NCBI RefSeq assembly: GCF_905163445.1
Contig: NC_053180.1
Coordinates: 11,770,701-11,834,700, forward strand
DNA: 64,000 nt
Reading direction: 5' to 3'
Source: Pararge aegeria
Lineage: Eukaryota; Arthropoda; Insecta; Lepidoptera; Nymphalidae
Positions 11,607 through 23,400 of this stretch are shown one piece after another. Under the pieces are notes generated by a model that was not told the DNA's origin, did no database searches, and saw only the letters and a program-made list of their open reading frames with translations. The position numbers and the translations under genes are program-made. Within the stretch, counting starts at the first letter, position 1, and each line of letters opens with the position of its first letter.

Positions 11607-12085
11607 AGTAATACACCGTACTGATTTGTCAGACCGTTGCTGATTAAATCAAATTATGTAGATTAAAAGTCATGGACCCGCAAAGTAAGGCGTGCTTAAA
11701 TCAAATATTTCAACATACGTTTGTATAAATAGGCTTCTACGCAATACGCATTAAACCAAAGCGCCTATTACAAACTCTTAATTTGCACTGTTTACATGCA
11801 AACATTATGAACATGCGGGGAAATATTGTACCTCTCTCTTCAAAGTGATAACTAATAGTTAACGCTTTGATTTCAATTTTGTTTGTAAAACATGTTCTGA
11901 TCAAGCAGTTAACGTGTGTTTACTCTCTTTGAATTTCCTTATGGAGCAAGGCGAAGAAAGATTAAATTTCAACGAGATAGGCAAGAAAAAAAGACACATG
12001 TATTGTATTAGGTTTAATTGTGTGAATTTCAAAAATAAGCATGCTGAAATAATTTGGTATATAGTAGGATATATGAAACATTTTT

Positions 12086-12358
12086 TGACCGCCGATTGGT
12101 GCAGTGGGCAACGACCCTTTTTTTTGTGACCAAGGCTGTGGGCTCGATTCCCACAACTGGAGAATGTTTCTGTGATGAACATGAATGTTTGTCGTAATGA
12201 ACATGTGTTTTGAACAGTGTCTGGGTATTTATTTGTATATAATAAGTATTTATGTATATTCATAAAAATATTTATCAGTCGTGTTTGTACGCATAAAACA
12301 AGCTACGCTTACTTTGGGGCTAGATGGCGATATGTGTCGTGGTATATTTATTTATTTT
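12086..12358 (+). mobile_element. SINE A, near full length
   Basis: The head GCCGATTGGTGCAGTGGGCA is followed by a T run (12116-12126) where CTGCTTTCTGAG is expected, then GGGCTCGATTCCCACAACTG, CAGTGTCTGGGTATTTATTT, GCTACGCTTACTTTGGGGCT and an ATTT tail. The small overlapping open frames on both strands are SINE artefacts. Confidence 0.85.
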
Positions 12359-13075
12359 TTGTTGTTTATTGTTATGAGGTACGCAAAACAGGTAGTAACT
12401 AAAAGTTGATCTAAATATAAGTAATAACAAGTTTTGTTGTAAGCTACAACCCAAAGTATGTGTACACATCTTGGAATTAAATTAAACGAAAAGTAAAGTT
12501 AAAATTAAAGTTGAAACAAACAAAGAAACACTTAAAAAATAATATATTTATATAATTTTCCTAAAGATTATGTGGAATAGTGCATAATAATTTGATTTTT
12601 AAAATATTTATCCTTTTGTTAAAAATGATGATAAATTTAAATTTTGATCTACAAATCTTGTTATTACCAAAGTACCTATGTTTTTTTTTTAATTTAATTA
12701 TTCAGATGGCATCAAAGCTGTCCGCGGTCAGAGCAGCACTCTGAACGCATTATTATATTGGATCCGCAGTATGTTGTGAGTCCTTTGCAAATACTGGAAT
12801 CGCTTTGTTTAATAATATAGAGTACGCTGTCAACATTATGTCGGCTATGCTTAGCGTACACCGTACAATAATACATTGAGATATTAAGATATTAAGATTA
12901 GGTTTGTTAGACACAGGCTTAGGTTTTGTAGCCGTAACAGCTGGTATAGAATAAATCAGTCAATTGTGGTATAGTTGGCTGGAAATTCGTTCTTGAGACA
13001 TCACTTCAGAATTTCGGAACCCTGACTCATTAAGGAGGGATAATTATATATTTCTTTTGAACTAAACATTATAAT
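12359..13075. other. AT-rich non-coding DNA
   Basis: No gene or repeat recognised. Confidence 0.5.
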
Positions 13076-13081
13076 AATGCG

Positions 13082-13163
13082 CAGTGGCGTAGCGTATTTT
13101 AAAACTCGTAACGGAGATTTTCTTCATTTTATTTCATCTGCATACCGTCTATGCACGCCACTG
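13082..13163 (+). mobile_element. Internally deleted copy of the hAT-like MITE
   Basis: It begins CAGTGGCGTAGCG and ends TGCATACC..TGCACGCCACTG like the copies at 2946 and 15323, but is only 82 bp. The flanks no longer show a clear 8-bp duplication, so it is older or rearranged. Confidence 0.6.
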
Positions 13164-13317
13164 TTAATAAGCAAACCGAAACTAGTAGTCTTGGTTGAAC
13201 GCAAATGTTCTTTGTGTGTGGGAAAGCTACGGACAATATTTTGTATTCCACAACAAGTTAGCCATTGACTGCAATCTCAACTCTCCCAGCCATAAGTGAT
13301 AACGCAGTTAAAAATGG

Positions 13318-13545
13318 TAGCGAACTAACCTGTTAACCTGTAATAATAGTCATACCCCTAATCGGTTTCTACGCGACATCGCACCGGAACACTAAATCGC
13401 TTAGCGGCACTTCTTTGTCGGTGGGTTGGTAACTAGCCACGGCCAAAGCCTCCCACTAGACCAGACCAGATAAAATTCAGGAAATATAAATTCCCAAATT
13501 GCCCCTGCCCCGAACCCGGGACCTCTTACTTAAATTCATAACATG
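13318..13545 (-). mobile_element. SINE B, reverse
   Basis: On the minus strand it has the B-box-like GTCCCGGGTTCGGGGCAGGG, then CAATTTGGGAATTTATATTT, CTGGTCTAGTGGGAGGCTTT, GGCCGTGGCTAGTTACCAAC, GCCGCTAAGCGATTTAGTGT and ACCGATTAGGGGTATGAC. The far 3' end is truncated. Confidence 0.8.
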
Positions 13546-13572
13546 GAATTTAAAGCTTCTACTCTCTATGGT

Positions 13573-13609
13573 GCATCAATGCGGTGTTCCCACCACACCG
13601 CATTGATGC
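13573..13609. repeat. Perfect 15-bp hairpin with 7-base loop
   Basis: GCATCAATGCGGTGT at 13573-13587 is the exact reverse complement of 13595-13609. It is joined by TCCCACC. Confidence 0.9.
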
Positions 13610-13682
13610 AAATTTAACGATTACTATAATACATTGGTGCTCGTAATCAGGACCGCGCAACGTGCTCTTTGAGGATTAAATA

Positions 13683-13928
13683 ATAGTTTTAAATGACAAT
13701 ATGAGATGGTGGTAGCGGAAAAAAAAACACCCGGCTAAGTTTTTTGTGTGCTTCTTCTTAGACCAGGACGCGTTTGGAACCCCTTGTAGCTTTAGTTTTA
13801 GGTTTACGAATTAACGCCCTCTTCTATCTACCTTGTAATTCTCATGTGATGTAGGTACGCATCACTTTTGATGCCACCTATAGGCCTACCTGAATAAAGA
13901 AATTGACTTCGACTTTGACTTTGTTTTT
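13683..13928 (+). mobile_element. LINE 3' UTR copy (same family as 37740-38510)
   Basis: It has CAATATGAGATGGTGGTAGC, CACCCGGCTAAGTTTTTTGT, CTTCTTCTTAGACCAGGACG, CGTTTGGAACCCCTTGTAGC, the AATAAAGAAATTGACTTCGA end and the GACTTTGACTTTG terminal repeat. No coding part is left. Confidence 0.8.
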
Positions 13929-13929
13929 T

Positions 13930-15300
13930 TTTCGATGCTGAGAAGTGCAAAATGAGGTTCAAACAACATTTAATTTTATTGAATCTATGAAATTTTATTC
14001 ACAGCCAAAACCGGAATTGTTTATCTTGACTGAATGGTTACTTGCTGTGAACAAATAATTTATATCAATAGAAAAACATACAGAATAATATTAATTTGAA
14101 GCAAGGTTTTCATACTTGGTTATTTATTAAAATTTTGCAATAAAATGAAAAGTAATATTTATTATAGTGATGACTGATTATTTAGTTATTATTTATATTT
14201 TTTATTCAGGCAACGTTAAATTAAAAAAGAGTGGAAATGGAAAAGTGTATGGAACGGCCACGTAGCATTTTAGGTCGCGTTTAAGTTCGCTAAGTTGTGT
14301 AACCGAATCCGGTCTTGTCACGCCACATCGCGACATTGAACCCGGTTCCTTGAATCCATAGTCAGTCCAGCTATTGTTGACTCTATAATAAACACATGTC
14401 TCTTCAAAAGCATTACGTCTGATCCTAGTAGAGTTTGGAAAACAACTATTTATGTCACTTCAGCTGGTGATAAACGGAAACTTTCTTGTATAACTCTGCT
14501 TTGTAGAGATCCGTCAAAGTACTACCCCTTACTAAACGTTGTAGATCGATTGCATAGTTATGCATTGTTTTGTCTTCTTCTTTCGAACTAGTCTGTTTTA
14601 CTAGTCACCTGTTGTACAACTCGTATTAGTAAAGTACGGTATTTATAAGTAAAGACAGTGTTCAATAGGGGTGTGATCCTCACTGCATAAGCAGAAGTCT
14701 GACAACTATCCGCTTAAAGGCTAAGTAAGAATATCGGCCTCACTAAAAAACGTTGTATAGCTCTCATACAATAATGTTCTCTTTTTGTCATCAGTAAATG
14801 GAGATTCGAAAGATAAAGATAAAACATCGCAGAGCTTTACATAAGGGCTTGTGATTAATGAGGAATGTAGCAATATCAATGTCATATCATGCGCGTAGAT
14901 TGAGTGCAATTTAAAATGAAGCAACTGATTGTTTATGAAAAGGTTTTAGGATCCCAAGCCAACACTCATAATATATAAGCTGACCAACTTAATCCTATGT
15001 TTATTTAGGCCCATGGCTTTATTTCGCAACCGATGTGTATACACATCCAAGTTGCTTGAGTTATTAATTAAAATTTAAATTAAGAAGCAATATTTTGTAA
15101 ACAATTTGGGATTATAAAACTTCATTAGCATTTTCAAGTTGTTTCAATGTTCCATAAAAAAAGTACTTATTCATCTACTTTAGATTAGCTTAGATACTCG
15201 TAGTTATCTCATAATTTTAATGTATTTAATGATAATTTACATAAATTTTATAGGCACAATATGAATGGAATTAGTAAAAATTATTACTATGCATGAGCTC
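13930..15300. other. AT-rich non-coding DNA
   Basis: About 1.4 kb with no supported gene or repeat. The open frame at 14721-14924 (minus) shows no family features. Confidence 0.5.
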
Positions 15301-15322
15301 ACTCACTTGATATTACTGTGTA

Positions 15323-15465
15323 CAGTGGCGTGCACTTCATACATGCACAAAAGCACTGCATACCCAAATTATATTATACAACCTGTATTGGAGAGGAATT
15401 TTTCCATTTTATGCCATTTACCTGCTTTATGCATACCCTGGTCAAAAACCTTGTGCACGCCACTG
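15323..15465 (+). mobile_element. hAT-like MITE, 143 bp, with perfect 8-bp target duplication
   Basis: It has the CAGTGGCGTGCACTTCATAC start and a GTGCACGCCACTG end, with ACTGTGTA at 15315-15322 and again at 15466-15473. Inside it shares CATGCACAAAAGCACTGC and TATGCATACCCTGGT with the copy at 2946-3089, so both come from one recent source. Confidence 0.9.
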
Positions 15466-15554
15466 ACTGTGTATCACTAAAGAACGGTATATTTTTTCCA
15501 GGACGTTAAAAATTACATGTCAAACTTTTGGTGCTATTTCGGCGTAAGATCAAT

Positions 15555-15730
15555 AAATTCAAAGTCAAAAATATCTTTATTCAAGTCGGCCTATAGAGGC
15601 AACTTTTGATAAGTACTTTGCATGAAAAATGTGTACATGGTAGTGATAACCATATTGGTGAAATTAAAACTAAGGCTACGAGGGTTCCGAACGAGATTTT
15701 CATGCTTCGGTTCCGGTGCCGGGTTCTTTT
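15555..15730 (-). mobile_element. LINE 3' UTR copy, reverse
   Basis: AATTCAAAGTCAAAAATATC, TTTATTCAAGTCGGCCTATA and AAGGCTACGAGGGTTCCGAA form the reverse complement of the LINE tail family at 37740-38510, including its TTTGACTTTGAATT terminus. Confidence 0.75.
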
Positions 15731-17484
15731 TGCTATAAAAATCAATATGAATAAAAATAATTAAAATATATCAAATAAAAAAAATGTAATTGATTTTAAA
15801 TCGGCACAGAAAATTAGAAAAAAATCCCTGTGACGAGAATGATGATGGTGTTAAACTAAAACTAGTGTAACATGGTGTGCTATTCCAAAATGGGAATTAA
15901 GTTCAGAGGTGCTTTAATAATAAATGAAATAAATATATAAATGAAATAAATTTATAAACTTATTTCATTAGTTACATTCTAAGATTCGGAACCCTCCATT
16001 TCATCCGTTCACGAGTCTACTCACAATTGGCCAGTTTTTAAAAATTTTGCAATTTTGCGAGTGCGTAGTGTAATAATATACTCATTGTTACGTACCAAAA
16101 TAGTAGGCTTATGCAGGGTAATTTAAGCACAGTTAACCCAATTTTGGTGAAATTGATCAACATTTACATAATCGACGTGCATTTAGGGAAACTAAATATT
16201 GTTATCTGCAGTCAGTTGATTTGAATTTTATGAATGCCTAATTTTTAATTACTGTATTAGTGTTTGAGGAATAACGTAACTTGCTTTGTTACAGTCAATG
16301 AGCACTAATTCGAATACAATAATTTTATTGCTTTAGTCGTGTTGAAATAATATAATTATTATCTAATCTACCACAATAATATAATGATTACGCTGCGGAA
16401 ATCAGTTTAATAAGTCCCAAAACCATACAATAAAATTATTAATGAAATATCGTATATTTCGGTAAATTTAGAATATTAATTATACAAATTTATTATGCGA
16501 CATTAAATTATTTCCAAAATACAAAACAAACTTTAATCGTATATTGCTGCAGTGGTTTTGTTATCACACGGTACATCTTATATTTTTTTTCAGGTAAAAC
16601 AGTAAGCTTCTTCTAAAATTTTGTTACACAAAAATTGTCTTTTGGCGAACTAGAGTTCTACAATAAAGTTACAGTTATAGTTCTACATTTGTAAAATTTA
16701 AATATTTTAACAATGTCGATCTATTATTTTAGCTTCGAAGTCTTGAAAGGAAAGCTTCTTTAGAGATTAGTTGTTACGATGGGTAGGGCGCTAATCTTAA
16801 ATCATTATTCTATGTTCGAGGAACTAAGAGATGTGAGAGTCTTTTCCGGATATTTCTGAATAATTCTTTAGCTCTTTTTGGAATAGCAACAGTAGTCGTT
16901 ATTCTTAAAAATATTTTTACTGTCGTTTGAGATTATTTAGTACCCGCTGTGTCCTACTAATTAACAAAGGCCTCCACTTCTGCCTTCCTCCTATCGTTGG
17001 CAGTTGTTGTTTTTGGCCATTCCTATAATATTTACGCATATCATGTGTGGATGTTTGCTTATCTTGCTCGTTGATAGTATGTCGCTTGAACTATTCATAA
17101 TGCTCAAGAATTTCGTTTTACGCATAATATCATTAACACATAAATTTTTTAGACAGCCTTAAACCCAGACCCTATAAATCACAACACCATACATCGCAAA
17201 ACATGTCATTAAAGCTAAGGTTCGTCCGTTACGAGAAATTAATTTATACGGATCAAACCGTAGTTTGACATCGCCGATTCAAAACGGTACGTCATCGTTA
17301 CGTTATACTTACGAGGGACGCAAGGTCGTTAAGGCCTCTTAACGAGCTCTTGAATTACGTGATTACTTGAACCTTGATATTTGAGTGAGTATATCGTTAC
17401 CATGGTGTCCTCATGAGATTAAATTTGGTACATACAAGATTCTTAATAAAAACAAGGTTAAAATTCTTTGTAGGTATGTTATAG
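15731..17484. other. AT-rich non-coding DNA
   Basis: About 1.75 kb with no supported gene or repeat. Confidence 0.5.
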
Positions 17485-17487
17485 TCT

Positions 17488-17765
17488 TCTCAAAGGTGTG
17501 TGAAGTTCACTAATCCGCACTTGGTCAGATTGGCCTTCTTATTCTCTTCCCTCAGAATAACAAGGCCAATCTGACCAAGTGTGGATTGGTAGACTTCTCG
17601 CGTCTTAGAAAATATTATGGATCATTTTATTATTCTCAGGCTCATTTTTCCTTCACCGTCAAAGCAAGTTATATTTAATTTGCTTCAATTAAAAACGCAC
17701 ATTACTCCGGGGATCGAACTCGGTCTCCCTGAATAGGAGGCCGAAGCTCTTACCACTAGGCTATT
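17488..17765. mobile_element. SINE C in fold-back form
   Basis: The left part has + strand SINE C sequence (CTCAAAGGTGTGTGAAGTTC, then a CGCACTTGGTCAG block). After an 8-base turn at 17546 it reverses into a minus-strand SINE C that runs to the tRNA-like head (GGGGATCGAACTCGGTCTCC, CTTACCACTAGGCTA). Arms 17502-17545 and 17554-17597 pair at 39 of 44 positions. Confidence 0.8.
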
Positions 17766-18735
17766 ATTGATACTATGCATACCTCAGAGTAAAATAGGTA
17801 ACCCTACGAAAGTATGGGAAAACCTACGAATCTCGGGAGAAATTATGGGAGATGCGTTCATTACATACGCAAAGCCATCTTACGTAATTCTCAATGGGGT
17901 ATCCCAGCAATATTTTAAAACAGAGTATTTTTACTTATGCAATGACTATATATTAACAATTTTTAGCCGAATCTATATAATACAATCTATATAGTGATAT
18001 CCGCACAAAATCATCGCATTCGATTTATATAGATAGACAACATGCGATGGCTTTTTACCGTTCAGCTGTTGAAATCCTAAACTACTTTAGTAGGTCAGCT
18101 CTTGAACGATCTCGGTCGCAAATATTTGGCGGAGAGGACTTTTGTGCAGACCATTAAACCTTAAAGTGAACAGCACCAAAAATTAATTGCGGGCCTTAAA
18201 AGAAAATAATAAAGATTTTATTTGATGTTATTTGTGCGCAATTAAGAAAGTTCTGGGAATTGTTTGTTTGCCACATAAAAGCGGTTAAAAGATAATTTAG
18301 TTGTAGAAACAAATAAATTAACTTTACCAACATCCAGAAATTTTAATGACTCGTTTCTTAAAAGAGCAATGAATGAAACTTTATAAACTATGTTGGATTT
18401 ATCTCGGACAGTGTGGGAAATCTTAAGCCATGAGAGACTGCCTACCCTTCATGACAGCAATCACACCTGCATGGCTAGCTTGGGCAGGAGACAATTATAC
18501 CCCCAGGGAAAGGATAAAATGTATCTTCTCCTACAGCTTTATCAACTCTCATTGTGCTCGTGCACGAGTTGAAATAATATCAAAGTAATATATGTGTAAT
18601 AATGAACGAGGTTAAACTTCCCATGTTTCCATGTTTCCGTGCTTTAGGTGGTGGACACGGTAATTATATCCCTTATTTTAAGGGGGTATATAATTTTTTT
18701 CCCCTTCCTGTGCTAGCCCTGCTGGTGGTAAGACA
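17766..18735. other. Non-coding DNA, no feature recognised
   Basis: Small open frames at 17767-17994 and 18390-18572 have no family resemblance. No repeat is certain. Confidence 0.5.
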
Positions 18736-18739
18736 TGAT

Positions 18740-18900
18740 GCAGTCTAAGATGGCAGTGGGCTGACCTGCTAGAAGTATGATAGTTATATAAAACTCGTAC
18801 TGCTCCGGTTTGTAAAAGACATCGTACCGGAACTCTCGAATCGTTTGGCGACACGACTTTATTGATATGGGTGGAATCTAGCCAAATTCGGCAAAGTAAC
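18740..18900 (-). mobile_element. Old SINE B relic, reverse
   Basis: GATGCAGTCTAAGATGGCAG, GACATCGTACCGGAACTCTC and GAATCGTTTGGCGACACGAC are diverged minus-strand SINE B blocks in the right order. It is heavily decayed. Confidence 0.55.
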
Positions 18901-18928
18901 GCCTGCTTCTTCTTCTCATAAAAATCTC

Positions 18929-18985
18929 TTCATATAAAATACTCTCGTTAAGTATTGGATACTTAACTACAGTATTTTATATGAA
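18929..18985. repeat. 57-base hairpin with a symmetric internal loop
   Basis: Bases 18929-18943 pair perfectly with 18971-18985 (15 bp). A 3x3 internal loop follows, then 18947-18955 pairs with 18959-18967 (9 bp) around a TGG loop. The size suits a small-RNA precursor, but no transcription evidence exists here. Confidence 0.85.
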
Positions 18986-19070
18986 TTAAAAGTTATTGAC
19001 TGAATGACTGGAGATAAGTATCAATTTAAAATCATAGAATGATTCGTATTTTACGCACTTTTTAAACGCA

Positions 19071-19126
19071 CACATGCACACACACACACACACACACACT
19101 CACACACACTCACACACACTCACACA

Positions 19127-19178
<52 letters not shown>
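19071..19178. repeat. CA microsatellite with CACT interruptions
   Basis: About 108 bases of CA repeat. The first half is broken at regular steps by CT (CACACACACTCACACACACT-like) and the second half is nearly pure. The minus-strand open frame of Cys/Val repeats over it is an artefact. Confidence 0.95.
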
Positions 19179-19479
19179 ACAATTCCACATATGTATTGCG
19201 ATGTTTCCATCCATCTGCCTAATTTCACGTTGTAATGGGTCCGAAGGCAGGTGGCGACACTCGTAACACAAGTTACCTTAGTGCGAGTGTTTAAGCACTC
19301 CTTTGTGCACAAATAAATAGAGTATCACTGTGTCCATTAGGAGATATCTGCTGTATACACTTTTATATATGAAATAAATAAATTATTATTATTATAATAA
19401 TTTAGTATATTGAGAGAATAAACGGGCAGATAAAAAGACACCGGAGTGATTCCATAAGGGTTTTTACTTTGTTCAGAAC

Positions 19480-19786
19480 TTTGGCGCAACGGTTAGCGCT
19501 GTGTTTTAAGCAGGAGGTCCCGGGTTAGATTTCCGGCAGGGGCAATTTGGGATTTTATAACTTATTTATTTTCTCTGGTCTGGACTAGGGAGGCTTTGGC
19601 CGTGGCTAGTTACCACCATACCCACAAAGACGTGCAGCTAAGCGTAGTAGCGATGTCGCGTAGAACCCGATTAGGGGTATGACTACTATACTCTCTAACA
19701 GGTTAGCCCGCTACCATCTTAGACTGCATCATCACTTACCACCAGGTGAGATTGCAGTGAAGGGCTAACTTGTAGTGGAATAAAAA
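19480..19786 (+). mobile_element. SINE B, full length
   Basis: This is the best SINE B in the window. The tRNA-like head has TGGCGCAACGGTTAGCGCTG (A box) and GTCCCGGGTTAGATTTCCGG (B box), then the body GAGGCTTTGGCCGTGGCTAG, GATGTCGCGTAGAACCCGAT, AACAGGTTAGCCCGCTACCA and GACTGCATCATCACTTACCA, and an A-rich end after CTAACTTGTAGTGGAATA. Confidence 0.88.
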
Positions 19787-19789
19787 ACA

Positions 19790-20280
19790 ATGTTTAACCA
19801 ACTTTACTATTTGTAAAATTCGTAACAACTTGACGATGCCTATCCTTATCTACGTAAATTATCTCAAAAATATACCTATTCCGAAACTGTTGAAAATTTA
19901 TTATAATTTTGGTTAATTAATTTACTCAGACAATATAGGTGCTCGTACACCTTAGTTAGTCCTCGGTAATATTATTATTACGCATTCAATGTAACTTCGG
20001 AACTGAAATCTTATTGAATTTGTGAGTTTACAAGGATCGAGCCGTTATTATACAGAGAATCAGTTGCGGGAATCAACTTGTCTGTCACATATAAATTATG
20101 TATGAAATTATAACTATGAATTTCAGTTCACCCCGTTGAAATTGCGTATTGGTAATATTTTCTGCCTGCAAATGTTAATAAAAAACCCTCTCTAAAAACT
20201 AGTAATATAATTTGCTTCTGTAAAACAAGAATTGTAAGGTCTATTTTATTTTCACTCTGTAGCATTTCGATTGAATTGAA
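19790..20280. other. AT-rich non-coding DNA
   Basis: No gene or repeat recognised. Confidence 0.5.
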
Positions 20281-20549
20281 GGGGTGATAGCTAAGTGGTT
20301 AGGACTTTGGCTTTACTTTCCGGGGGGACAAGTTCGCTCCTCTAACTTTTCTAAGTTATGTGCGTTTTAAGTAATTATAAAATAACTTGCTTCAACGGTG
20401 AAGGAAAATATCGTGAGGAAACCTGCATAATGTTCTCAAAGGTGTGTGAAGTCATCCAACCCGCATTGGGCCAGTGTGGTGGAATACAGCATACACCCTT
20501 CTCATTGGAGGAGAACCACTGTACCATGCCCTAGAAAAAAAAAAAAAAA
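20281..20549 (+). mobile_element. SINE C, full length, with A15 tail
   Basis: The head GGTGATAGCTAAGTGGTTAG precedes the body TAAGTTATGTGCGTTTTAAG, CTTGCTTCAACGGTGAAGGA, AAATATCGTGAGGAAACCTG, TGTTCTCAAAGGTGTGTGAA and CGCATTGGGCCAGTGTGGTG. It ends in an uninterrupted run of 15 A at 20535-20549. The pure tail suggests a fairly recent insertion. Confidence 0.85.
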
Positions 20550-20561
20550 GTTCCGAGTATC

Positions 20562-20670
20562 GAAACACTCATCATCGTCATCATTCTTATCAACCCATTA
20601 CCGGCCCACTACAGGACACTAGTCTCCTCCCACAATGCGAAAGACATTCTGAGAGGAAACTAATGTTTAG
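20562..20670 (-). mobile_element. SINE/LINE 3' end scrap, reverse
   Basis: CATCATCGTCATCATT, CAACCCATTACCGGCCCACT and ACTAGTCTCCTCCCACAATG are the reverse complement of a terminal block seen in SINE C copies (for example 23850-23905). Confidence 0.5.
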
Positions 20671-20819
20671 GCGTAGGTGTTATTCCTCATTCACCTCTAC
20701 TAATACTGGGAACAACGCCAATCAAATTGAAAACCACACTTATTTCCAAAATAAGTTTGGTTAAAGTATTTTCTCCTCACGAGCTTTGTCATAAAAATTC
20801 TACTTATGCTAAAATTCAT

Positions 20820-21223
20820 TGTTGTCCTTCCAGCCACCTTTTTGATGTCATCCGTCCAGCGGGCTGGAGGTTGTCCCACACTGCACTCATCGATTCGCGT
20901 TCTCCACTCCAGAACACGTCTGCCTCAACGGCCACCGGTCCTACGACAGACATGACCCGCCCACTGCAACTTCAACTTGCTTATCCTTTGAGCTATGTCG
21001 GTGACCTTGGTTCTTCTTCGGGATAGACGACGAAACGACGAAATCCGTCGTTGACAATTCTATCCCTAAGAGACACTCCCAACATTGCTCGCTCCATAGC
21101 GCGTTGCGCGACTTTAAATTTGTGGATCAGGTCGACTGTCAGTGTCCACGACTCGGCTCCATATGTCAGTATGCCTATTAAGTATATTGAATTCTTTCTT
21201 GCACACACAAAAACAAAACACAA
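20820..21223 (-). mobile_element. RTE-like LINE relic, end of polymerase protein
   Basis: The minus strand reads ILTYGAESWTLTVDLIHKFK, VAQRAMERAMLGVSLRDRIV and, further on in broken frames, the GHVCRRTGGR..LEW and PARWTDDIKKVAGR-type tail. This is the conserved stretch between the reverse transcriptase thumb and the C-terminus of RTE-like elements. Frameshifts and a 5' truncation leave it non-functional. Confidence 0.72.
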
Positions 21224-21229
21224 TAGATG

Positions 21230-23190
21230 AAATTAAAAAAAATGATGTAAAAAAATTATGATTTTAGATGTATCCATAAATTTTGGGCTCATTTGGACTG
21301 TTTTCGGTCCTCAATAAATTGATTGACCCAGATTTAAGTTTGGTAATGGAGCCTGCTTTGATATAAAATCATTGGTTCAAAAATAAAAAGAAATTAAGAA
21401 AATTTAATGAATAGTGTGGTGTTTAAGAAGCATTCTATATTGATTTATAACGTATTATGCAGCGAAAAAAAATGGAAAGTTACTTTGTGTCAATTTCTAA
21501 ACGCACATATTAATTATGTTTTAATATTATTACCAGCGCAGTAAACCTTCACTATTTTGAATATTGATCAGAGTTCCTGTAGATCGGATAGATTAAATGG
21601 GCGATCGATGTTCTACGATAAAAGACTCACCGTGTATAAAAGTAAGGATGGCAAAGAAGTACGGTTCTACAATTTTGTACCAGTGAAATGACTGAGATAC
21701 CCATTGGAAATTATGTCTCTAATGGGATCAAAGAAACAAAGAAATCGGAACCAAAAGGAATGTAGGATCGTAAGTAGTTTCTTTTGTACTTAGAAATATT
21801 TAATCTATACTCGGCGAGGAGGGGCCATTCATTTATAACGTAATACGATTTGTAGAGGTTAAGGAATTTGACACAAAGGAAATAGAGAGTGGTTGGTCTA
21901 AGTGTAAGGAAAAGCAGACCAGTTTAAATAAAATAAATATAGCGGGCTACTTAAATAACACAGCGCATCCTCGGTAATCCGACCCCCACCTAATCCGGCG
22001 CCCTCTGTAAATCCGACATGTCTATAATATTTGATTTTTATTTAATTAAGTATGATTTGTACTTTAGAGTATAAAATATAAAATCTTATCATTGGATCTG
22101 TAATTTAGCGGATCATATAAATCTCTTCTTATATAGTAGAGACCCCTAAAGTCCACACTGTAGGGGTCTCTACTGTATAATTCGCCAAATAGTTTGACAC
22201 TGCCCTGCAAAACGTTTGTCGGATTGTATGTAATTATTTAATTAGATGACCGACTTGTTAGCAAGTCTGGCACAGCATGTCATTAATAGGTCGCATGTCG
22301 GTAACGCGAACCCATAAATGTTACCTCTACTGAGGATCGGTCTACCTAAATAGAGAAGTATTTCTTTTCATATAAATATTTTTACATTCATTACGTTAAA
22401 CATTGTGACACAATTTTAATATACAAGTTCTACTAATCTTGAAATAGAAGTGAATTTATACTCTCATTTACTAATACCGACATTTAAAACCATCAAATTG
22501 TCACTGTCCCTAGTATAAACTAAACTATACAGAGAATTTACGGGTCGTTTAATATAACGCGCTTTGATACGCTGTAGGTTTATTCAATTATTCATTCACT
22601 TGCTTATACTATTAAACCAATTAGTTCAAAACTATGTACCGCTGAGAGCTAAATTCATTAATTAACCTATGGTGTTTCTAAATGAAAGTATATTATACTC
22701 TTTAGCTTTATTTCACGGTGTCCTTTTTGATGCAGTGAATTTTATGTCCAATAGGTACTTATCATTAATTTTAGGAAAAACTTTGAAATAACGAAGTCAA
22801 CCTATAGCTACTGCGAAAGTCGCGCTGGAGTAACATTATTCGGGTTCTTCAAAATTATTCGAAGCTGCTTTTATTCTGTTGTAGTCAACGAAACGCGTTT
22901 AGAATATTCCTCGAAGGTATTTAAGAATGCTCTTATTAATTAACGGTGCCACTGCAAGAACTGAAAAATAACTCACATTTGTTTCAGTGTTTTACTATTA
23001 TAAGAAAAACGGAAGCGAATCCTACATTTTTATTTTAAATAAACACGAGACAGTAGCGGATATCATATTTACCTCGCTGATACGTGGGTGCCAATTTAGA
23101 TGAGGGTGCCACGTGTTTCAGTGCCACGTGTGTCTTGAGTCTCCAATTCTATTGTTTAAATATTTTCCTCTCCAGGGTTGGTGACGCAAT
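21230..23190. other. AT-rich non-coding DNA
   Basis: About 2 kb without a supported gene. It contains one perfect hairpin (22135-22174) and no other clear repeat. Confidence 0.5.
22135..22174. repeat. Perfect 13-bp hairpin
   Basis: AGTAGAGACCCCT at 22135-22147 is the reverse complement of 22162-22174, with a 14-base loop. Confidence 0.88.
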
Positions 23191-23194
23191 TTTT

Positions 23195-23300
23195 GCCACG
23201 GACCTATGACATACTGTTTCTTTTGCGTGGGGAAATCCCCGTGGACCTCTCCACTACGTGGTAGTTTATGCCGGACTTCTACCGGCAGAAACCCACAGTT
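23195..23300 (-). mobile_element. Old copy of the GC-rich retroposon seen at 45889-46167
   Basis: On the minus strand, GCCGGTAGAAGTCCGGCATA, CCACGTAGTGGAGAGGTCCA and GGGGATTTCCCCACG follow the 3' half of the young A-tailed retroposon block for block. It has lost the A tail. Confidence 0.55.
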
Positions 23301-23319
23301 ATTCCAAATTATACCAGAC

Positions 23320-23400
23320 TAGCTGTAGCCCGCTTCCTCTTACGTCCTGTAGGAACAGTTTATTTGACACCAACAAAAAAAATAGTAACCGTTAAATTAA
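23320..23400 (-). mobile_element. Helitron-like repeat end, reverse
   Basis: CTAGCTGTAGCCCGCTTCCT followed by TACGTCCTGTAGGAACAG resembles the reverse 3' end of the Helitron-like family. The boundary is unclear. Confidence 0.35.

Noticed and set aside
19100..19312. Frame coding repeated Cys-Val
   Set aside because: It is the translation of the CA microsatellite.
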